From contig UBYX01000031.1 of assembly GCA_900469955.1 (NCBI GenBank), positions 87,240 to 151,239 of the forward strand: DNA of 64,000 nt, written 5' to 3'. Below the pieces are notes generated by a model. That model made no database searches. It was not told where the DNA came from and worked only from the letters and a program-made list of their open reading frames with translations. How positions within the stretch are numbered: the stretch's first letter is position 1; each line of letters opens with the position of its first letter. Both the position numbers and the translations under genes were made by a program. Below, piece by piece: positions 26,309-34,723 of this stretch. This stretch comes from Hyphomicrobiales bacterium. Lineage in GTDB: Bacteria > Pseudomonadota > Alphaproteobacteria > Rhizobiales > Rhizobiaceae.

Positions 26309-26848
26309 ATGGCTGCACTGTTGAAGATCAGCGGTCTCATCGACCGCCTCAGCGAAATTATTGGCAAATTTTCCGGATATCTGGTTCTCGCCTGCTGCCT
26401 CATCAGCGCTGGCAACGCCGTGATCCGCTACCTTTTCAACTACAGTTCCAACGGCTGGCTCGAGATCCAGTGGTATCTCTTCGCCTTCATCGTATTGCTC
26501 GGCGCATCCCATACTCTGAGGCTCAACGAACACGTTCGCGTCGATCTCATATACGGCGCCGTCTCCGACCGCGCCCGCCTCTGGATCGACGTGGTTGGCC
26601 TGATCGTCTTCCTGATCCCCGCCTGCCTCTATCTGGCATGGCTATCCTGGCCCTTCTTTTCGCTGTCCTACATCCAGGGCGAGATTTCCTCCAATGCCGG
26701 GGGCCTCATTCGCTGGCCGGTCAAATTGATTATCGTCGCTGGTTTTGCCCTGCTTGCCTTGCAGGGCCTCTCCGAACTCGTGAAGCGCATCGCAGGCCTC
26801 ATGGGCGTCGTCCAGGTCGACACGACCTACGAAAAGCCGCTTCAATAA
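26309..26848 (+). CDS. TRAP transporter small permease (DctQ-type)
   Basis: A 179-residue inner-membrane protein with four hydrophobic segments (about 18-40, 55-75, 90-112, 132-155), the DctQ fold. The conserved EIQWYLFAFIVLLGASHTL block is characteristic. ATG 26309 is preferred over the upstream TTG because GGGGAAAG directly precedes it. It pairs with the large permease that starts 28 bases downstream to import a dicarboxylate- or oxo-acid-like solute with the sodium gradient. Confidence 0.9.
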   Translation: MAALLKISGLIDRLSEIIGKFSGYLVLACCLISAGNAVIRYLFNYSSNGWLEIQWYLFAFIVLLGASHTLRLNEHVRVDLIYGAVSDRARLWIDVVGLIVFLIPACLYLAWLSWPFFSLSYIQGEISSNAGGLIRWPVKLIIVAGFALLALQGLSELVKRIAGLMGVVQVDTTYEKPLQ

Positions 26849-26875
26849 CAACAATCCTTCGGGGATAAGCCAGTC

Positions 26876-28378
26876 ATGTTTCAATACGGTATAATGCCGC
26901 CAGCCATGTTCCTGGGCATGATCATCTTCATGCTCTACGGATTTCCGGTAGCCTTCTCGCTCTCGGCCGTCGGCCTCTTTTTCGGCCTTCTCGGTATCGC
27001 CACCGGCCATTTCGAATTCGCCTTCATGCAGGCGCTGCCGCTGCGCATCTTCGGCATCGTTTCGAACGACCTGCTGCTCGCCATTCCCTTCTTCACCTTC
27101 ATGGGCGCGGTGCTGGAACGCTGCGGGCTTGCGGAAGACCTTCTCGAGGGAACCGGCAAATTGTTCGGCGCGATCCCGGGCGGCCTTGCCTACGCGGTTA
27201 TCGTCGTCGGCGCCATTCTCGGCGCGATCACCGGCACGGTCGCGGCATCGGTCATTACCATGGGCGTGATCTCGCTGCCGATCATGCTGAAATACGGCTA
27301 CAACCCTCGGCTCGCGACAGGCGTCATCGCCGCCTCCGGCACGATCACCCAGGTCATCCCGCCGTCGCTCGTGCTGATCGTTCTGGCCGACCAGCTCGGC
27401 CGTTCGGTCGGCGACATGTATCTCGGCGCGATCGGCCCATCGATCCTGCAGGTCACGATCTTCATGCTCTTCATCCTGGGCCTGTCGATCTTCCGGCCGA
27501 AGGACGTGCCCCCGCTGCCGCCCGAAGCGCGCGGCGAACTCAATGCTGCACTGGTCATCAAGGTCCTCTGGGGAATGATCCCCTCGATCGTGCTGATCTT
27601 CCTGGTGCTCGGCACCATTTTCATGGGCCTCGCGACACCGACGGAAGCAGGCGCGCTCGGCGTCGTCGGCGCCATGGCCATTGCCGCCATGCATCGCCGT
27701 CTCACCTGGGATTTGCTGCGTCAGGGCATGCATTCGACGATGACGATCACCTCCATGGTCGTCTTCATCCTGGTGGGCGCCACCTGCTTCAGCCTGGTCT
27801 TCCAGGGCATGGACGGCGGCCTCTGGATCGAGCACCTGCTGTCGCACGTGCCCGGCGGCGCGGTCGGCTTCCTGATCTTCGTCAACATCTTCATCTTCTT
27901 CCTCGCCTTCTTCCTCGACTTCTTCGAGATCGCCTTCATCGTCATCCCGATGCTCGCCCCGGTGGCGAGTGCGCTCGGCATCGACCTGATCTGGTTCGGC
28001 GTACTGCTCTGCATCAACATGCAGACCAGCTTCATGCACCCGCCCTTCGGTTTCGCGCTCTTCTACCTGCGCTCGATCGCGCCCAAGAGCGTCAAGACAA
28101 AGGACATCTATCTTGGCGCCATCCCCTGGCTGTTCATGCAGCTGATCCTGGTCGCGATCGTCATCTTCTGGCCGGAATCGGTGACCTACTGGCTAGACAA
28201 GGGTCCTGAGGTCGATCTGAACACGATCAAGATCGAAGTTCCCGGCTTCGGCAACGGCGGCGGCAATGAGATGCCGAACTTCGGCTTGCCGCCGATGGAC
28301 GGAGCGCCCGCCCAGCCGGGACAACCGGCCCAGCCCGTCATGCCGAATTTCGGCGAGCCGCCCAAGATCAACCCATGA
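26876..28378 (+). CDS. TRAP transporter large permease (DctM-type) with Pro/Gly-rich tail
   Basis: A 500-residue inner-membrane transporter with about 12 hydrophobic segments. Conserved pieces such as ITGTVAASVITMGVISLPIM and the TPTEAGALGVVG signature near residue 255 mark the DctM family. An unusual C-terminal extension after about residue 455 is rich in Pro and Gly and contains the motif MPNFG twice (MPNFGLPP and MPNFGEPP). The solute receptor gene lies downstream in the opposite orientation. Confidence 0.92.
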   Translation: MFQYGIMPPAMFLGMIIFMLYGFPVAFSLSAVGLFFGLLGIATGHFEFAFMQALPLRIFGIVSNDLLLAIPFFTFMGAVLERCGLAEDLLEGTGKLFGAIPGGLAYAVIVVGAILGAITGTVAASVITMGVISLPIMLKYGYNPRLATGVIAASGTITQVIPPSLVLIVLADQLGRSVGDMYLGAIGPSILQVTIFMLFILGLSIFRPKDVPPLPPEARGELNAALVIKVLWGMIPSIVLIFLVLGTIFMGLATPTEAGALGVVGAMAIAAMHRRLTWDLLRQGMHSTMTITSMVVFILVGATCFSLVFQGMDGGLWIEHLLSHVPGGAVGFLIFVNIFIFFLAFFLDFFEIAFIVIPMLAPVASALGIDLIWFGVLLCINMQTSFMHPPFGFALFYLRSIAPKSVKTKDIYLGAIPWLFMQLILVAIVIFWPESVTYWLDKGPEVDLNTIKIEVPGFGNGGGNEMPNFGLPPMDGAPAQPGQPAQPVMPNFGEPPKINP

Positions 28379-28475
28379 GGCGGCTTTTCTTGTCACTGCG
28401 TTGACGGGAAAGTATATTTCGGAGCGGAGGACAGAGTTGGCGCTCTGCCTCCGCTTGTTACTTGCCTAAGATGAT

Positions 28476-28511
28476 AAACCGGACAGTGACCGATCAGTTC
28501 GTCCGGTTTTT
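28476..28511 (+). terminator. Probable terminator of the dctQM transcript
   Basis: AAACCGGAC (28476-28484) and GTCCGGTTT (28501-28509) form a 9-bp stem with a 16-base loop containing a small inner stem, ending in five T. It is about 100 bases past the dctM stop. Confidence 0.65.
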
Positions 28512-28725
28512 CCTAAACAGTAACGTAATGCTCAGTGGTTTCCACATCGCACTACCTCCAGTTCGAGAGCAAGGCTTTTGCCTAAGTCGGTGAAGCCCGT
28601 CTTCACCGATGCTCCGGCCGGCCGCGAAGCGTGCTGCTTCTGTCCCCAAACATCGCGATCAATGAGAACCGGTGTACTTGTCGAGACAGTACAACCCGCG
28701 ACAACCAGTAAAACCTTCGCAAAAG

Positions 28726-28753
28726 AAAAACCCCGGACCTTGGAGGCCCGGGG
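28726..28753 (-). terminator. Rho-independent terminator of dctP
   Basis: CCCCGG-A-CC and GG-C-CCGGGG form a strong stem; on the minus strand it is followed by TTTTT. It lies 32 bases beyond the dctP stop. Confidence 0.85.
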
Positions 28754-28784
28754 TCTGTTGAAGCCGTGCTTCAATGCAAGACGA

Positions 28785-29891
28785 TCAGAGCTTGCCGTTA
28801 CGCTGCTGGATCATCATGAACGTGTCGAAGGTGTATTCCGAGAGCTGCATCCAGAGATAACCTTCCTTCTTGAAGGCCACCTGGTCGTCGTAGATCTTCT
28901 TGAAGTCCGCGTTCTTGGACGAGATGTCCTTGTAGACTTCCTGCGAGGCGTTGTAGCAGGCTTCAAGGATTTGCTGGCTGAACGGACGCAGGGTCGTGCC
29001 CTGGGAAACGATCTGCTTGATTGCCGTCGGGTTCTTCGCGTCGTATTTCGCCATCATGCTGGTATTGGCAAAAGCGCAGGCGTCGGTCAGGGCCGACTGA
29101 TAGCTCTTCGGCAGGGCGTTCCACTTCTCGAGGTTGGTGAACGCGTGAATGACCGGGCCGCCCTCCCAGAAGGCGGGGTAATAGTAGTATTTCGCGACCT
29201 TGTAGAAACCGAGCTTGTGGTCGTCATAAGGACCGACCCATTCGGCCGCGTCGATCGTGCCCTTTTCAAGGGCCGGATAGATGTCACCGCCGGCGATCTG
29301 CTGAGGCACGACGCCGAGCTTTTCGACGACCCGGCCGGCGAGGCCCGCTATACGCATCTTGACGCCCTTGAAGTCGTCAACGGTGTTGATTTCCTTGCGG
29401 AACCAGCCGCCCATCTGTGCGCCGGTATTGCCAGCGATCATGCCATAGAGGCCGTGCTTGGCATAGAATTCGTTCAACAGCTTGTTGCCGTTGCCTTCAT
29501 AGAACCAGGAGTTGGTCAGGCGGGCATTGAGGCCGAACGGGATTGCCGTGCCGATCGCGAAAGTCGGATCCTTGCCCACATAATAGTAGGAGCAGGTGTG
29601 GCACATCTCGACCGTTCCGGCGCTGACGGCATCGGCGGCCTGCAGGCCGGGCACGATTTCGCCTGCGGCAAAAGGCTGAATGGTAAAGTTGCCGTCGGTA
29701 GCGGCAGCGACATGCTTGGCGATGTCTTCAGCGCCGCCGTAGATGGTGTCGAGCGACTTCGGGAACGAAGACGTCAGACGCCAGGTGATCTTCGGGTTCG
29801 TTTGCGCGATGGCCGGGGCAGCAAGCACCGTTGCGGCGGCGGCGCCGGCACCCGTCACAGCAGCTTTTTTGAAGAATGAACGACGATCCAT
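28785..29891 (-). CDS. TRAP transporter solute receptor, TakP-like, Tat-exported
   Basis: A 368-residue periplasmic binding protein of the DctP superfamily. The N-terminus MDRRSFFKKAAVTGAGAAAA has the twin-arginine pattern, so folded export is likely. Later blocks (WRLTSSFPKS, then EWVGPYDDHKLGFYKVAKYY) resemble TakP, the 2-oxo-acid receptor of Rhodobacter; annotation often calls these mannitol/chloroaromatic receptors. GGGAGGT is six bases before the ATG. The frame open upstream to 30260 is not used. It faces the permease genes rather than being in their operon. Confidence 0.92.
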   Translation of the reverse strand: MDRRSFFKKAAVTGAGAAAATVLAAPAIAQTNPKITWRLTSSFPKSLDTIYGGAEDIAKHVAAATDGNFTIQPFAAGEIVPGLQAADAVSAGTVEMCHTCSYYYVGKDPTFAIGTAIPFGLNARLTNSWFYEGNGNKLLNEFYAKHGLYGMIAGNTGAQMGGWFRKEINTVDDFKGVKMRIAGLAGRVVEKLGVVPQQIAGGDIYPALEKGTIDAAEWVGPYDDHKLGFYKVAKYYYYPAFWEGGPVIHAFTNLEKWNALPKSYQSALTDACAFANTSMMAKYDAKNPTAIKQIVSQGTTLRPFSQQILEACYNASQEVYKDISSKNADFKKIYDDQVAFKKEGYLWMQLSEYTFDTFMMIQQRNGKL

Positions 29892-30193
29892 TAAATACCT
29901 CCCATAGAGACAAACCGCAGGGTTTCCGTTCCCACTCCCCCGGTCCTGGATCGAAGTAAACATGTTGCCCAGTGGCTTGCAAGCGCCGCCGCCGATATTC
30001 CTTAACGCGGATAGTCTTTCGTCCTTAGACTTTCGTCGTGTTCTGCTCAAACGAGATTCATAAAAGATTTCAAAGGGGAAATGCTTATTCTTTGTGCAGC
30101 GCAAATTGCATGCCGCAGAGCAGGAACTTGACTTGCGGCACCTTCCGGCATCACATCGACGAAACGTAGTTCGCATGCCCTCCGGAGATCCCG
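29892..30193. other. Divergent promoter region between dctP and the amidotransferase
   Basis: About 300 bases without a gene. The only repeat seen is TAGTCTTTCGTC (30012-30023) and TAGACTTTCGTC (30026-30037), an 11/12 direct repeat with a period of 14 bases, which may be a regulator site. Confidence 0.5.
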
Positions 30194-30967
30194 ATGTCGA
30201 AACCGATCGTCGCATTGCCTGCCGATATCCGTGAACTGGATGGAGCGATCTGGCATGCAACGCCCAATCAATATGTCCAGGCAGCGCTCAAGGTGGCGGA
30301 GGTGATGACCTTCATCATCCCGGCATTCGAGGAAGGCAACGATATAGACGCGATCCTCGACCGGGTCGACGGCGTGCTGGTCTCGGGCTCCGCCACCAAC
30401 GTCCATCCTTCGCTCTACGGCAAGCAGGCCGCGGAAAGCGACGGACCTTTCGATCCGGCGCGTGACGCCACGTCGCTGCCGCTGATCCGGCGGGCAATCG
30501 ACCGCGGCATTCCGCTGCTGGCCATCTGCCGCGGCATCCAGGAGCTGAACGTCGCGCTTGGCGGCACGCTTGCCAGCGAAATTCAGGATCAGCCGGGGAT
30601 CTGGGACCACCGCAAACCGCCCGTGACCGAGCGTGACGGCATGTATGCGATCCGCCAGCCCGTCTTCGTGCAGGAAGGCTCCTGCATTGCCCGGCATCTC
30701 GGGCTGTCCGGCGCCGTGCAGGTAAACTCGCTGCATCGGCAGGCGATCGCCGAGACCGCCCCGCGGCTGAAGGTGGAGGCCACCGCCGAGGACGGCACGA
30801 TCGAAGCCGTTTCGGTGATCGATGCCAGGAACTTCGCCGTCGGCGTGCAGTGGCATCCGGAATATTGGGCGGAAACCGACGCTCCGTCGCGCGCGCTCTT
30901 CCAAGCCTTCGGCGAGGCCGTAAGGGCATATGCGACGCGCAAGGCGCTCGCCGACGTGGCCGCGTAA
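30194..30967 (+). CDS. Gamma-glutamyl-gamma-aminobutyrate hydrolase-like (class I amidotransferase)
   Basis: A 257-residue PuuD-type peptidase C26 protein. The nucleophile cysteine is in LAICRGIQELNVALGG near residue 112 and the His/Glu pair is in VGVQWHPEYWAE near residue 217. PuuD releases GABA from gamma-glutamyl-GABA in putrescine breakdown; related proteins act on other gamma-glutamyl compounds. It stands alone, so the substrate is inferred from family only. GGAG precedes the ATG. Confidence 0.88.
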   Translation: MSKPIVALPADIRELDGAIWHATPNQYVQAALKVAEVMTFIIPAFEEGNDIDAILDRVDGVLVSGSATNVHPSLYGKQAAESDGPFDPARDATSLPLIRRAIDRGIPLLAICRGIQELNVALGGTLASEIQDQPGIWDHRKPPVTERDGMYAIRQPVFVQEGSCIARHLGLSGAVQVNSLHRQAIAETAPRLKVEATAEDGTIEAVSVIDARNFAVGVQWHPEYWAETDAPSRALFQAFGEAVRAYATRKALADVAA

Positions 30968-31129
30968 TCGCGGAGCTTTACATTACGAGAATAGACGGTA
31001 TGTAGCCATTGAAACAGGCTGTCTCGATAGTAGTATTTGTTGAAACAACACTTTTATAATCGCAATATTCACTTTGCTTTTTTATTATATTTGACATCAT
31101 TTCCGGAACCTTTTGCACCGAGGCTTAAA

Positions 31130-31342
31130 ATGGAAGATACCAGAACACCGGTTAGAAAAGCGATTTCGATCGTGGTTGGTCTTTTGATGTTAGCCGGCGG
31201 AGTATTCGGTTTTATATATATGTTTCTTTTTTCCTTGCCTGTTAAGGGCTGGTTCTGGATGGCTCCCGTTTTTGTGGCGACAATCGGCGGCCTAATTCTT
31301 TGGGACGATATGCGCTCTTTTTTCAGTCGACAGCAACGGTAG
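31130..31342 (+). CDS. Small two-pass membrane protein in an AT-rich patch
   Basis: A 70-residue protein (MEDTRTPVRKAISIVVGLLM...) with two hydrophobic segments (about 11-31 and 38-58) and a polar tail. GAGG lies seven bases before ATG 31130; the frame is open further upstream but without a ribosome site. The gene and the 160 bases before it are visibly richer in A and T than the surroundings, suggesting later arrival. No family recognised. Confidence 0.6.
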   Translation: MEDTRTPVRKAISIVVGLLMLAGGVFGFIYMFLFSLPVKGWFWMAPVFVATIGGLILWDDMRSFFSRQQR

Positions 31343-31415
31343 TGCAATGGCTGCCATTAACCTCGCTCCACGGTTCACTTCAAAGCAGTGAGTGCGGCTT
31401 CCGAGAAATGACGGC

Positions 31416-32441
31416 CTAATGCGTCCGCGGCTTGTAGATGCCGGTCGACTGGCGGATGCGCATTTCCGGCTTGATAAGGTGAAGGCCGTCCGGCTCATGG
31501 CTGCCGGCCAGCCGGTCGAGCAGCGCACGCGCCGCAAGCCTGCCGACATCGGCCTGGCCATTTGAGACCGTCGTCAGCGCCGGCGTCGCGATCGAGGCCT
31601 CCTCGAGATCGTCGTAGCCGGTGACCGAAATATCCTGGCCCGGCACGAAGCCGGCGCGGGCGATGCCGTTCATCAGGCCGATCGCCACGAGGTCGTTCCA
31701 GCAGACCGCGGCCGTCGGCTTCTGCGGGAGGGACAGGAAGTTGACCGCCGCCTCGAAGCCACCTTGCTTGGAGCGCGGGCCTGGAATGCGCAGGTTCGGA
31801 TCGACCTCGATCTCCGCCTTGCGCAGCGCGTTGACATAACCCTGATAGCGGTCGCGGCCTGTCGAGGTCTGATCGGTGCCGCCGATCATGGCGATGACCC
31901 GATGGCCGAGCCCGATCAGATGATTGGTGGCGAGCGAGATGCCGTAGCTATCGTCGCCGCGATAGGTCGGCAGGTCCACACCTTCCATGGAGCGGGCGAC
32001 CAGGATGGCCGGCATGCCGTTCTGCTCGCAGAGCTTCACGTCTTCCACCGGCGTGCCGATCGCCGGAGACATGATCACCCCGTCGCCGCCGAGCTGCAGC
32101 AGGGTTTCCACGAAGGTCCGCTGCTTTTCGACCGAATCATAATGGTTCGAGAGGATGAAGGTGTGGCGGCTGCGGTCCAGCTCGCTTTCGATCGCCTTCA
32201 GGATTTCCCCGTAGAAGGGGTTCATGATGTCGTGCACCACGACGCCGATGATGCCGGAACGCGACGTGCGCAGGCTCGCGGCACGGCGGTTGTAGATATA
32301 GCCGAGCGCCCGGGCCTGTTCCTTGATCTTTTCGCGTGTATCGATCGCCACCAGCGGACTGTCGCGAAGAGCAAGGGAAATGGTGGCAGTGGAAAGACCG
32401 AGACTCTCGGCAATCGTCGACAACTTGACTTTCTGCGCCAT
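31416..32441 (-). CDS. LacI-family transcriptional regulator
   Basis: A 341-residue repressor. The N-terminal helix-turn-helix is typical (VKLSTIAESLGLSTATISLALRDSP), followed by the hinge and a periplasmic-binding-like sensor domain (about 65-335, with IGVVVHDIMNPFYGEILKAIE). LacI proteins usually control sugar uptake genes near them; no sugar operon adjoins here. An AT-rich stretch with ATTAAA/TTTAAT upstream (32486-32511) may be its promoter. Confidence 0.92.
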   Translation of the reverse strand: MAQKVKLSTIAESLGLSTATISLALRDSPLVAIDTREKIKEQARALGYIYNRRAASLRTSRSGIIGVVVHDIMNPFYGEILKAIESELDRSRHTFILSNHYDSVEKQRTFVETLLQLGGDGVIMSPAIGTPVEDVKLCEQNGMPAILVARSMEGVDLPTYRGDDSYGISLATNHLIGLGHRVIAMIGGTDQTSTGRDRYQGYVNALRKAEIEVDPNLRIPGPRSKQGGFEAAVNFLSLPQKPTAAVCWNDLVAIGLMNGIARAGFVPGQDISVTGYDDLEEASIATPALTTVSNGQADVGRLAARALLDRLAGSHEPDGLHLIKPEMRIRQSTGIYKPRTH

Positions 32442-32534
32442 ATCCCCCCGCCCGCGCCGGCCGGCATCGCCTCCCGATGCTCGAATTAAACTTTAAATAA
32501 ACAATTTAATCCGGAGGGACAAGAGGAGGGATGT

Positions 32535-33029
32535 TCAGCCTTCGGGAGGCCCAGGCTGGAGATTGTGCTCGACGGCACGCAACAGCTTGAGAAGGGTGCG
32601 CACCTCCTTGTCGGAAAGATCGCCTGCCGCCAGCGACCCGCAATCGGCAATCGAGTGGCCGATCGCCTCGACGGTCTGCCGGCCGATGTCCGTCAGGTGC
32701 ACCTTGGTAAGACGCCCGTCCGTTTCGTCCGGGCGACGCTCGACAAATCCCTGCGCCTCCATGCGGCCGATCGTGCGGGTGATGGTCGGTGCCTTGACCC
32801 CAAGCTTGAACGCGAGCTGGCCGGGCGTCAGCCCGTCCTCCTCCGCCAATGCCAGAACGACGCCGTCCTGCCCGGCGTAAAGGCCGGTCTCCAGAAGGTT
32901 GCGCCCCAGCATGGTCCGCATGGCACGGGCGACCTGAGTGATGGCCGGAGCAAGCTCGGCGGCGGAAAGACTGCCCGCCTCCTTTTTCTTGCCCGACTTA
33001 GCCTTCTTGTCGCCCTTCTTCTTGCTCAT
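32535..33029 (-). CDS. MarR-family transcriptional regulator
   Basis: A 164-residue winged-helix protein. The recognition region LTPGQLAFKLGVKAPTITRT and the wing RRPDETDGRLTKVHLT are clear. The first 20 residues are strikingly lysine-rich (MSKKKGDKKAKSGKKKEAG), probably an extra DNA-contacting or disordered arm. It is divergent from the creatininase-family gene, with an inverted repeat between them, so it likely regulates that gene and itself. Confidence 0.9.
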   Translation of the reverse strand: MSKKKGDKKAKSGKKKEAGSLSAAELAPAITQVARAMRTMLGRNLLETGLYAGQDGVVLALAEEDGLTPGQLAFKLGVKAPTITRTIGRMEAQGFVERRPDETDGRLTKVHLTDIGRQTVEAIGHSIADCGSLAAGDLSDKEVRTLLKLLRAVEHNLQPGPPEG

Positions 33030-33068
33030 CGGCTCCGCCCGCTTTGTCCTTTCGGATTTATCTTTATA

Positions 33069-33092
33069 TCGGTATCGCGCTATCCATACCGA
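33069..33092. promoter_or_regulatory. Inverted repeat in the MarR/creatininase divergent region
   Basis: TCGGTAT and ATACCGA form a perfect 7-bp inverted repeat with a 10-base spacer, centred between the MarR start (33029) and the amidohydrolase start (33113). Placement suits a MarR operator acting on both promoters. Confidence 0.5.
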
Positions 33093-33112
33093 AACAGGGA
33101 GTTGACCGCCAG

Positions 33113-33904
33113 ATGCCGTATCCGCTGTCGCGTTATCATGACAATGATCCGATGCTTGCGTCCACAGAAAGGCGCGACTGGATCGCCGTCCTACCGCTTG
33201 GCGCGCATGAACAGCACGGACCGCACCTGCCATTCGAAACCGATACGCTGATCGCAGAGGGGCTGGTCGCGCGGCTGATCCCTGCCCTCCCAGCCGGTCT
33301 GCCGGTGACTTTCCTGCCCGCAGAGCCGACCGGCTATTCGATCGAACACATGGATGTCGCCGGCACAAGAAGCCTTGGCTTCGACCAGGCCGTGAACCGC
33401 TGGCTCGACATTGCCGGGGAATTGCATGAAAAGGGAATCCGCAAACTGGTGCTGCTCAACGCCCATGGTGGCAATTCTCCGTTGCTGACCATCGTCGCAA
33501 CCGAAGCGCGGATACGATTCAACATGCTTGCCGTGGCGACGAGCTGGACCCGTTTCGGCCAACCAGAGGGCTGGATATCGCCGGAAGAAAAGGCGCTCGA
33601 CATCCATGGCGGCGATATCGAAACATCGGTCATGCTGGCGCTTTATCCAGACCGTGTGAACATGGCGAAAGCCGAAAACTTCAGCTCCTGCCAATCGGAC
33701 TATGCCCGCCAGTTTAAGCACCTGCGCGCCTACGGACCGCATGCCTTCGGCTGGAAGATGTCCGATCTCAACCCCAAAGGTGTCGCCGGCAACGCCGCGG
33801 CGGCGACCGCCGAAAGGGGCGAACAACTCGTCGCCCACGCGGTGAAAGGCATCATCGAACTGTTGGAGGATGTGGCGAGGTTCGACGTGGAGAAGCTTGA
33901 TTGA
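33113..33904 (+). CDS. Creatininase-family amidohydrolase
   Basis: A 263-residue metal-dependent amidohydrolase. The metal-binding pattern is visible: GAHEQHGPHLPFETDT (near residues 30-45), NAHGGNSP (near 117) and DIHGGDIETS (near 160), which supply the Glu, Asp and His ligands of creatininase-like enzymes. Members open cyclic amides such as creatinine or pterin and formamidopyrimidine products. Substrate cannot be read; the divergent MarR gene is the likely controller. Confidence 0.9.
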   Translation: MPYPLSRYHDNDPMLASTERRDWIAVLPLGAHEQHGPHLPFETDTLIAEGLVARLIPALPAGLPVTFLPAEPTGYSIEHMDVAGTRSLGFDQAVNRWLDIAGELHEKGIRKLVLLNAHGGNSPLLTIVATEARIRFNMLAVATSWTRFGQPEGWISPEEKALDIHGGDIETSVMLALYPDRVNMAKAENFSSCQSDYARQFKHLRAYGPHAFGWKMSDLNPKGVAGNAAAATAERGEQLVAHAVKGIIELLEDVARFDVEKLD

Positions 33905-33963
33905 CGTGAAGTGCAGGCGTGCCTACTTTAAGATGGTCCATCAACTCGGACCAAGAGGACGAG

Positions 33964-34221
33964 ATGAAGGTACCTGTCAGTGAAGCAAAGGCGAGCCTTA
34001 CCGAACTCCTTCATCGCGCGGAAGCAGGCGAGGAGATCATTTTGACTCGCCGGGGCCGTAGTGTCGTACGTATCGTGCCGATAGAGCCGGAATTGACATA
34101 CGAACAGCGACGCGTACTGATCGAAAAGGTCAGATCGATGGCGCCTCCCCTCGCCCCTGACGAACTGCCGGCCGAACGAAGCCAGGATTTTCTCTACGGC
34201 GACGACGGCTTGCCTGAATGA
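33964..34221 (+). CDS. vapB: Phd/YefM-type antitoxin
   Basis: An 85-residue protein whose N-terminal half (MKVPVSEAKASLTELLHRAE...EIILTRRGRSVVRIVP) is the Phd/YefM DNA-binding fold; the C-terminal tail binds the toxin. AGAGGACGAG lies directly before ATG 33964. The stop overlaps the toxin ATG (ATGA). Confidence 0.9.
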   Translation: MKVPVSEAKASLTELLHRAEAGEEIILTRRGRSVVRIVPIEPELTYEQRRVLIEKVRSMAPPLAPDELPAERSQDFLYGDDGLPE

Positions 34222-34616
34222 TCGTCGTTGATACTTCCGCTCTGATCGCCATCGTCAAGAACGAGGGTATGGCCCTGATTTGTCAGGAAATCCTGGCCCG
34301 CCAAACCCGGATACTCGTGAACGCGGCGACGCTGACGGAAACGCTGATCGTCGCAAGGGCAAAGAAATGCCTTGCCGGTCTGACATTGCTGGTCAACGAA
34401 TTGCCCCTGGTAGTGATTGAAGTTGATGAAATCAGAGCCGAACGGGCTGCAGCCGCTTACGCCCAGTGGGGCAAGGGCTTTCATCAAGCTTCCCTCAACT
34501 TCGGCGATTGCTTCGCTTATGCCACTGCCAAGGAATTCGATTGCCCGCTGCTTTACGTCGGTGACGACTTCGCGTTGACGGACGTAAAGTCCGCCATTTC
34601 CGCGACTGCTACGTGA
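34218..34616 (+). CDS. vapC: PIN-domain ribonuclease toxin (VapC)
   Basis: A 132-residue PIN protein with Asp5 (VVDTSAL), Glu41 (TLTETLIV), and the later acidic pair in FGDCFAYATAKEFDCPLLYVGDDF, all consistent with an active nuclease site. Paired with the Phd-type antitoxin through a four-base overlap. Its stop codon lies inside the left half of a Zur-like palindrome that precedes the CobW-family gene. Confidence 0.92.
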   Translation: MIVVDTSALIAIVKNEGMALICQEILARQTRILVNAATLTETLIVARAKKCLAGLTLLVNELPLVVIEVDEIRAERAAAAYAQWGKGFHQASLNFGDCFAYATAKEFDCPLLYVGDDFALTDVKSAISATAT

Positions 34617-34634
34617 TGTGATCTTATAACATTC
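34614..34634 (+). promoter_or_regulatory. Zur-like palindrome upstream of the CobW-family gene
   Basis: TGATGTGAT-N3-ATAACATTC: the right arm is a perfect match to the half-site (GAATGTTAT read on the other strand) of the zinc-uptake regulator box of alphaproteobacteria as I recall it; the left arm matches at six of nine positions. It ends 89 bases before the start of the CobW-type GTPase. A zinc-uptake regulator repressing a zinc-handling GTPase fits, but the motif is recalled, not searched. Confidence 0.55.
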
Positions 34635-34723
34635 AAAACCCTTTGAACTCGTCCCGGCTTGCCCTTATATGAGGCGGACCAAGTTCCGCGCCTGCTGGCG
34701 CATATAACCCCTCGAGGTTTTCC

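Larger units (their letters stand above)
28379..28784. other. Structured intergenic region between convergent dctM and dctP
   Basis: A 406-base gap without a credible gene. It holds three hairpins besides the dctP terminator: GCGGAGG-A-CAGAG paired with CTCTG-CCTCCGC (28424-28454); AAACCGGAC/GTCCGGTTT followed by T-run (28476-28511); and a perfect TCGGTGAAG/CTTCACCGA stem (28587-28609). Either strand could encode a small RNA; none could be proven. Confidence 0.5.

Noticed and set aside
26642..28039. 465-codon minus-strand frame opposite dctQM
   Set aside because: Highly charged, repetitive translation (runs of Glu, Asp, His) expected from the reverse of hydrophobic codons.
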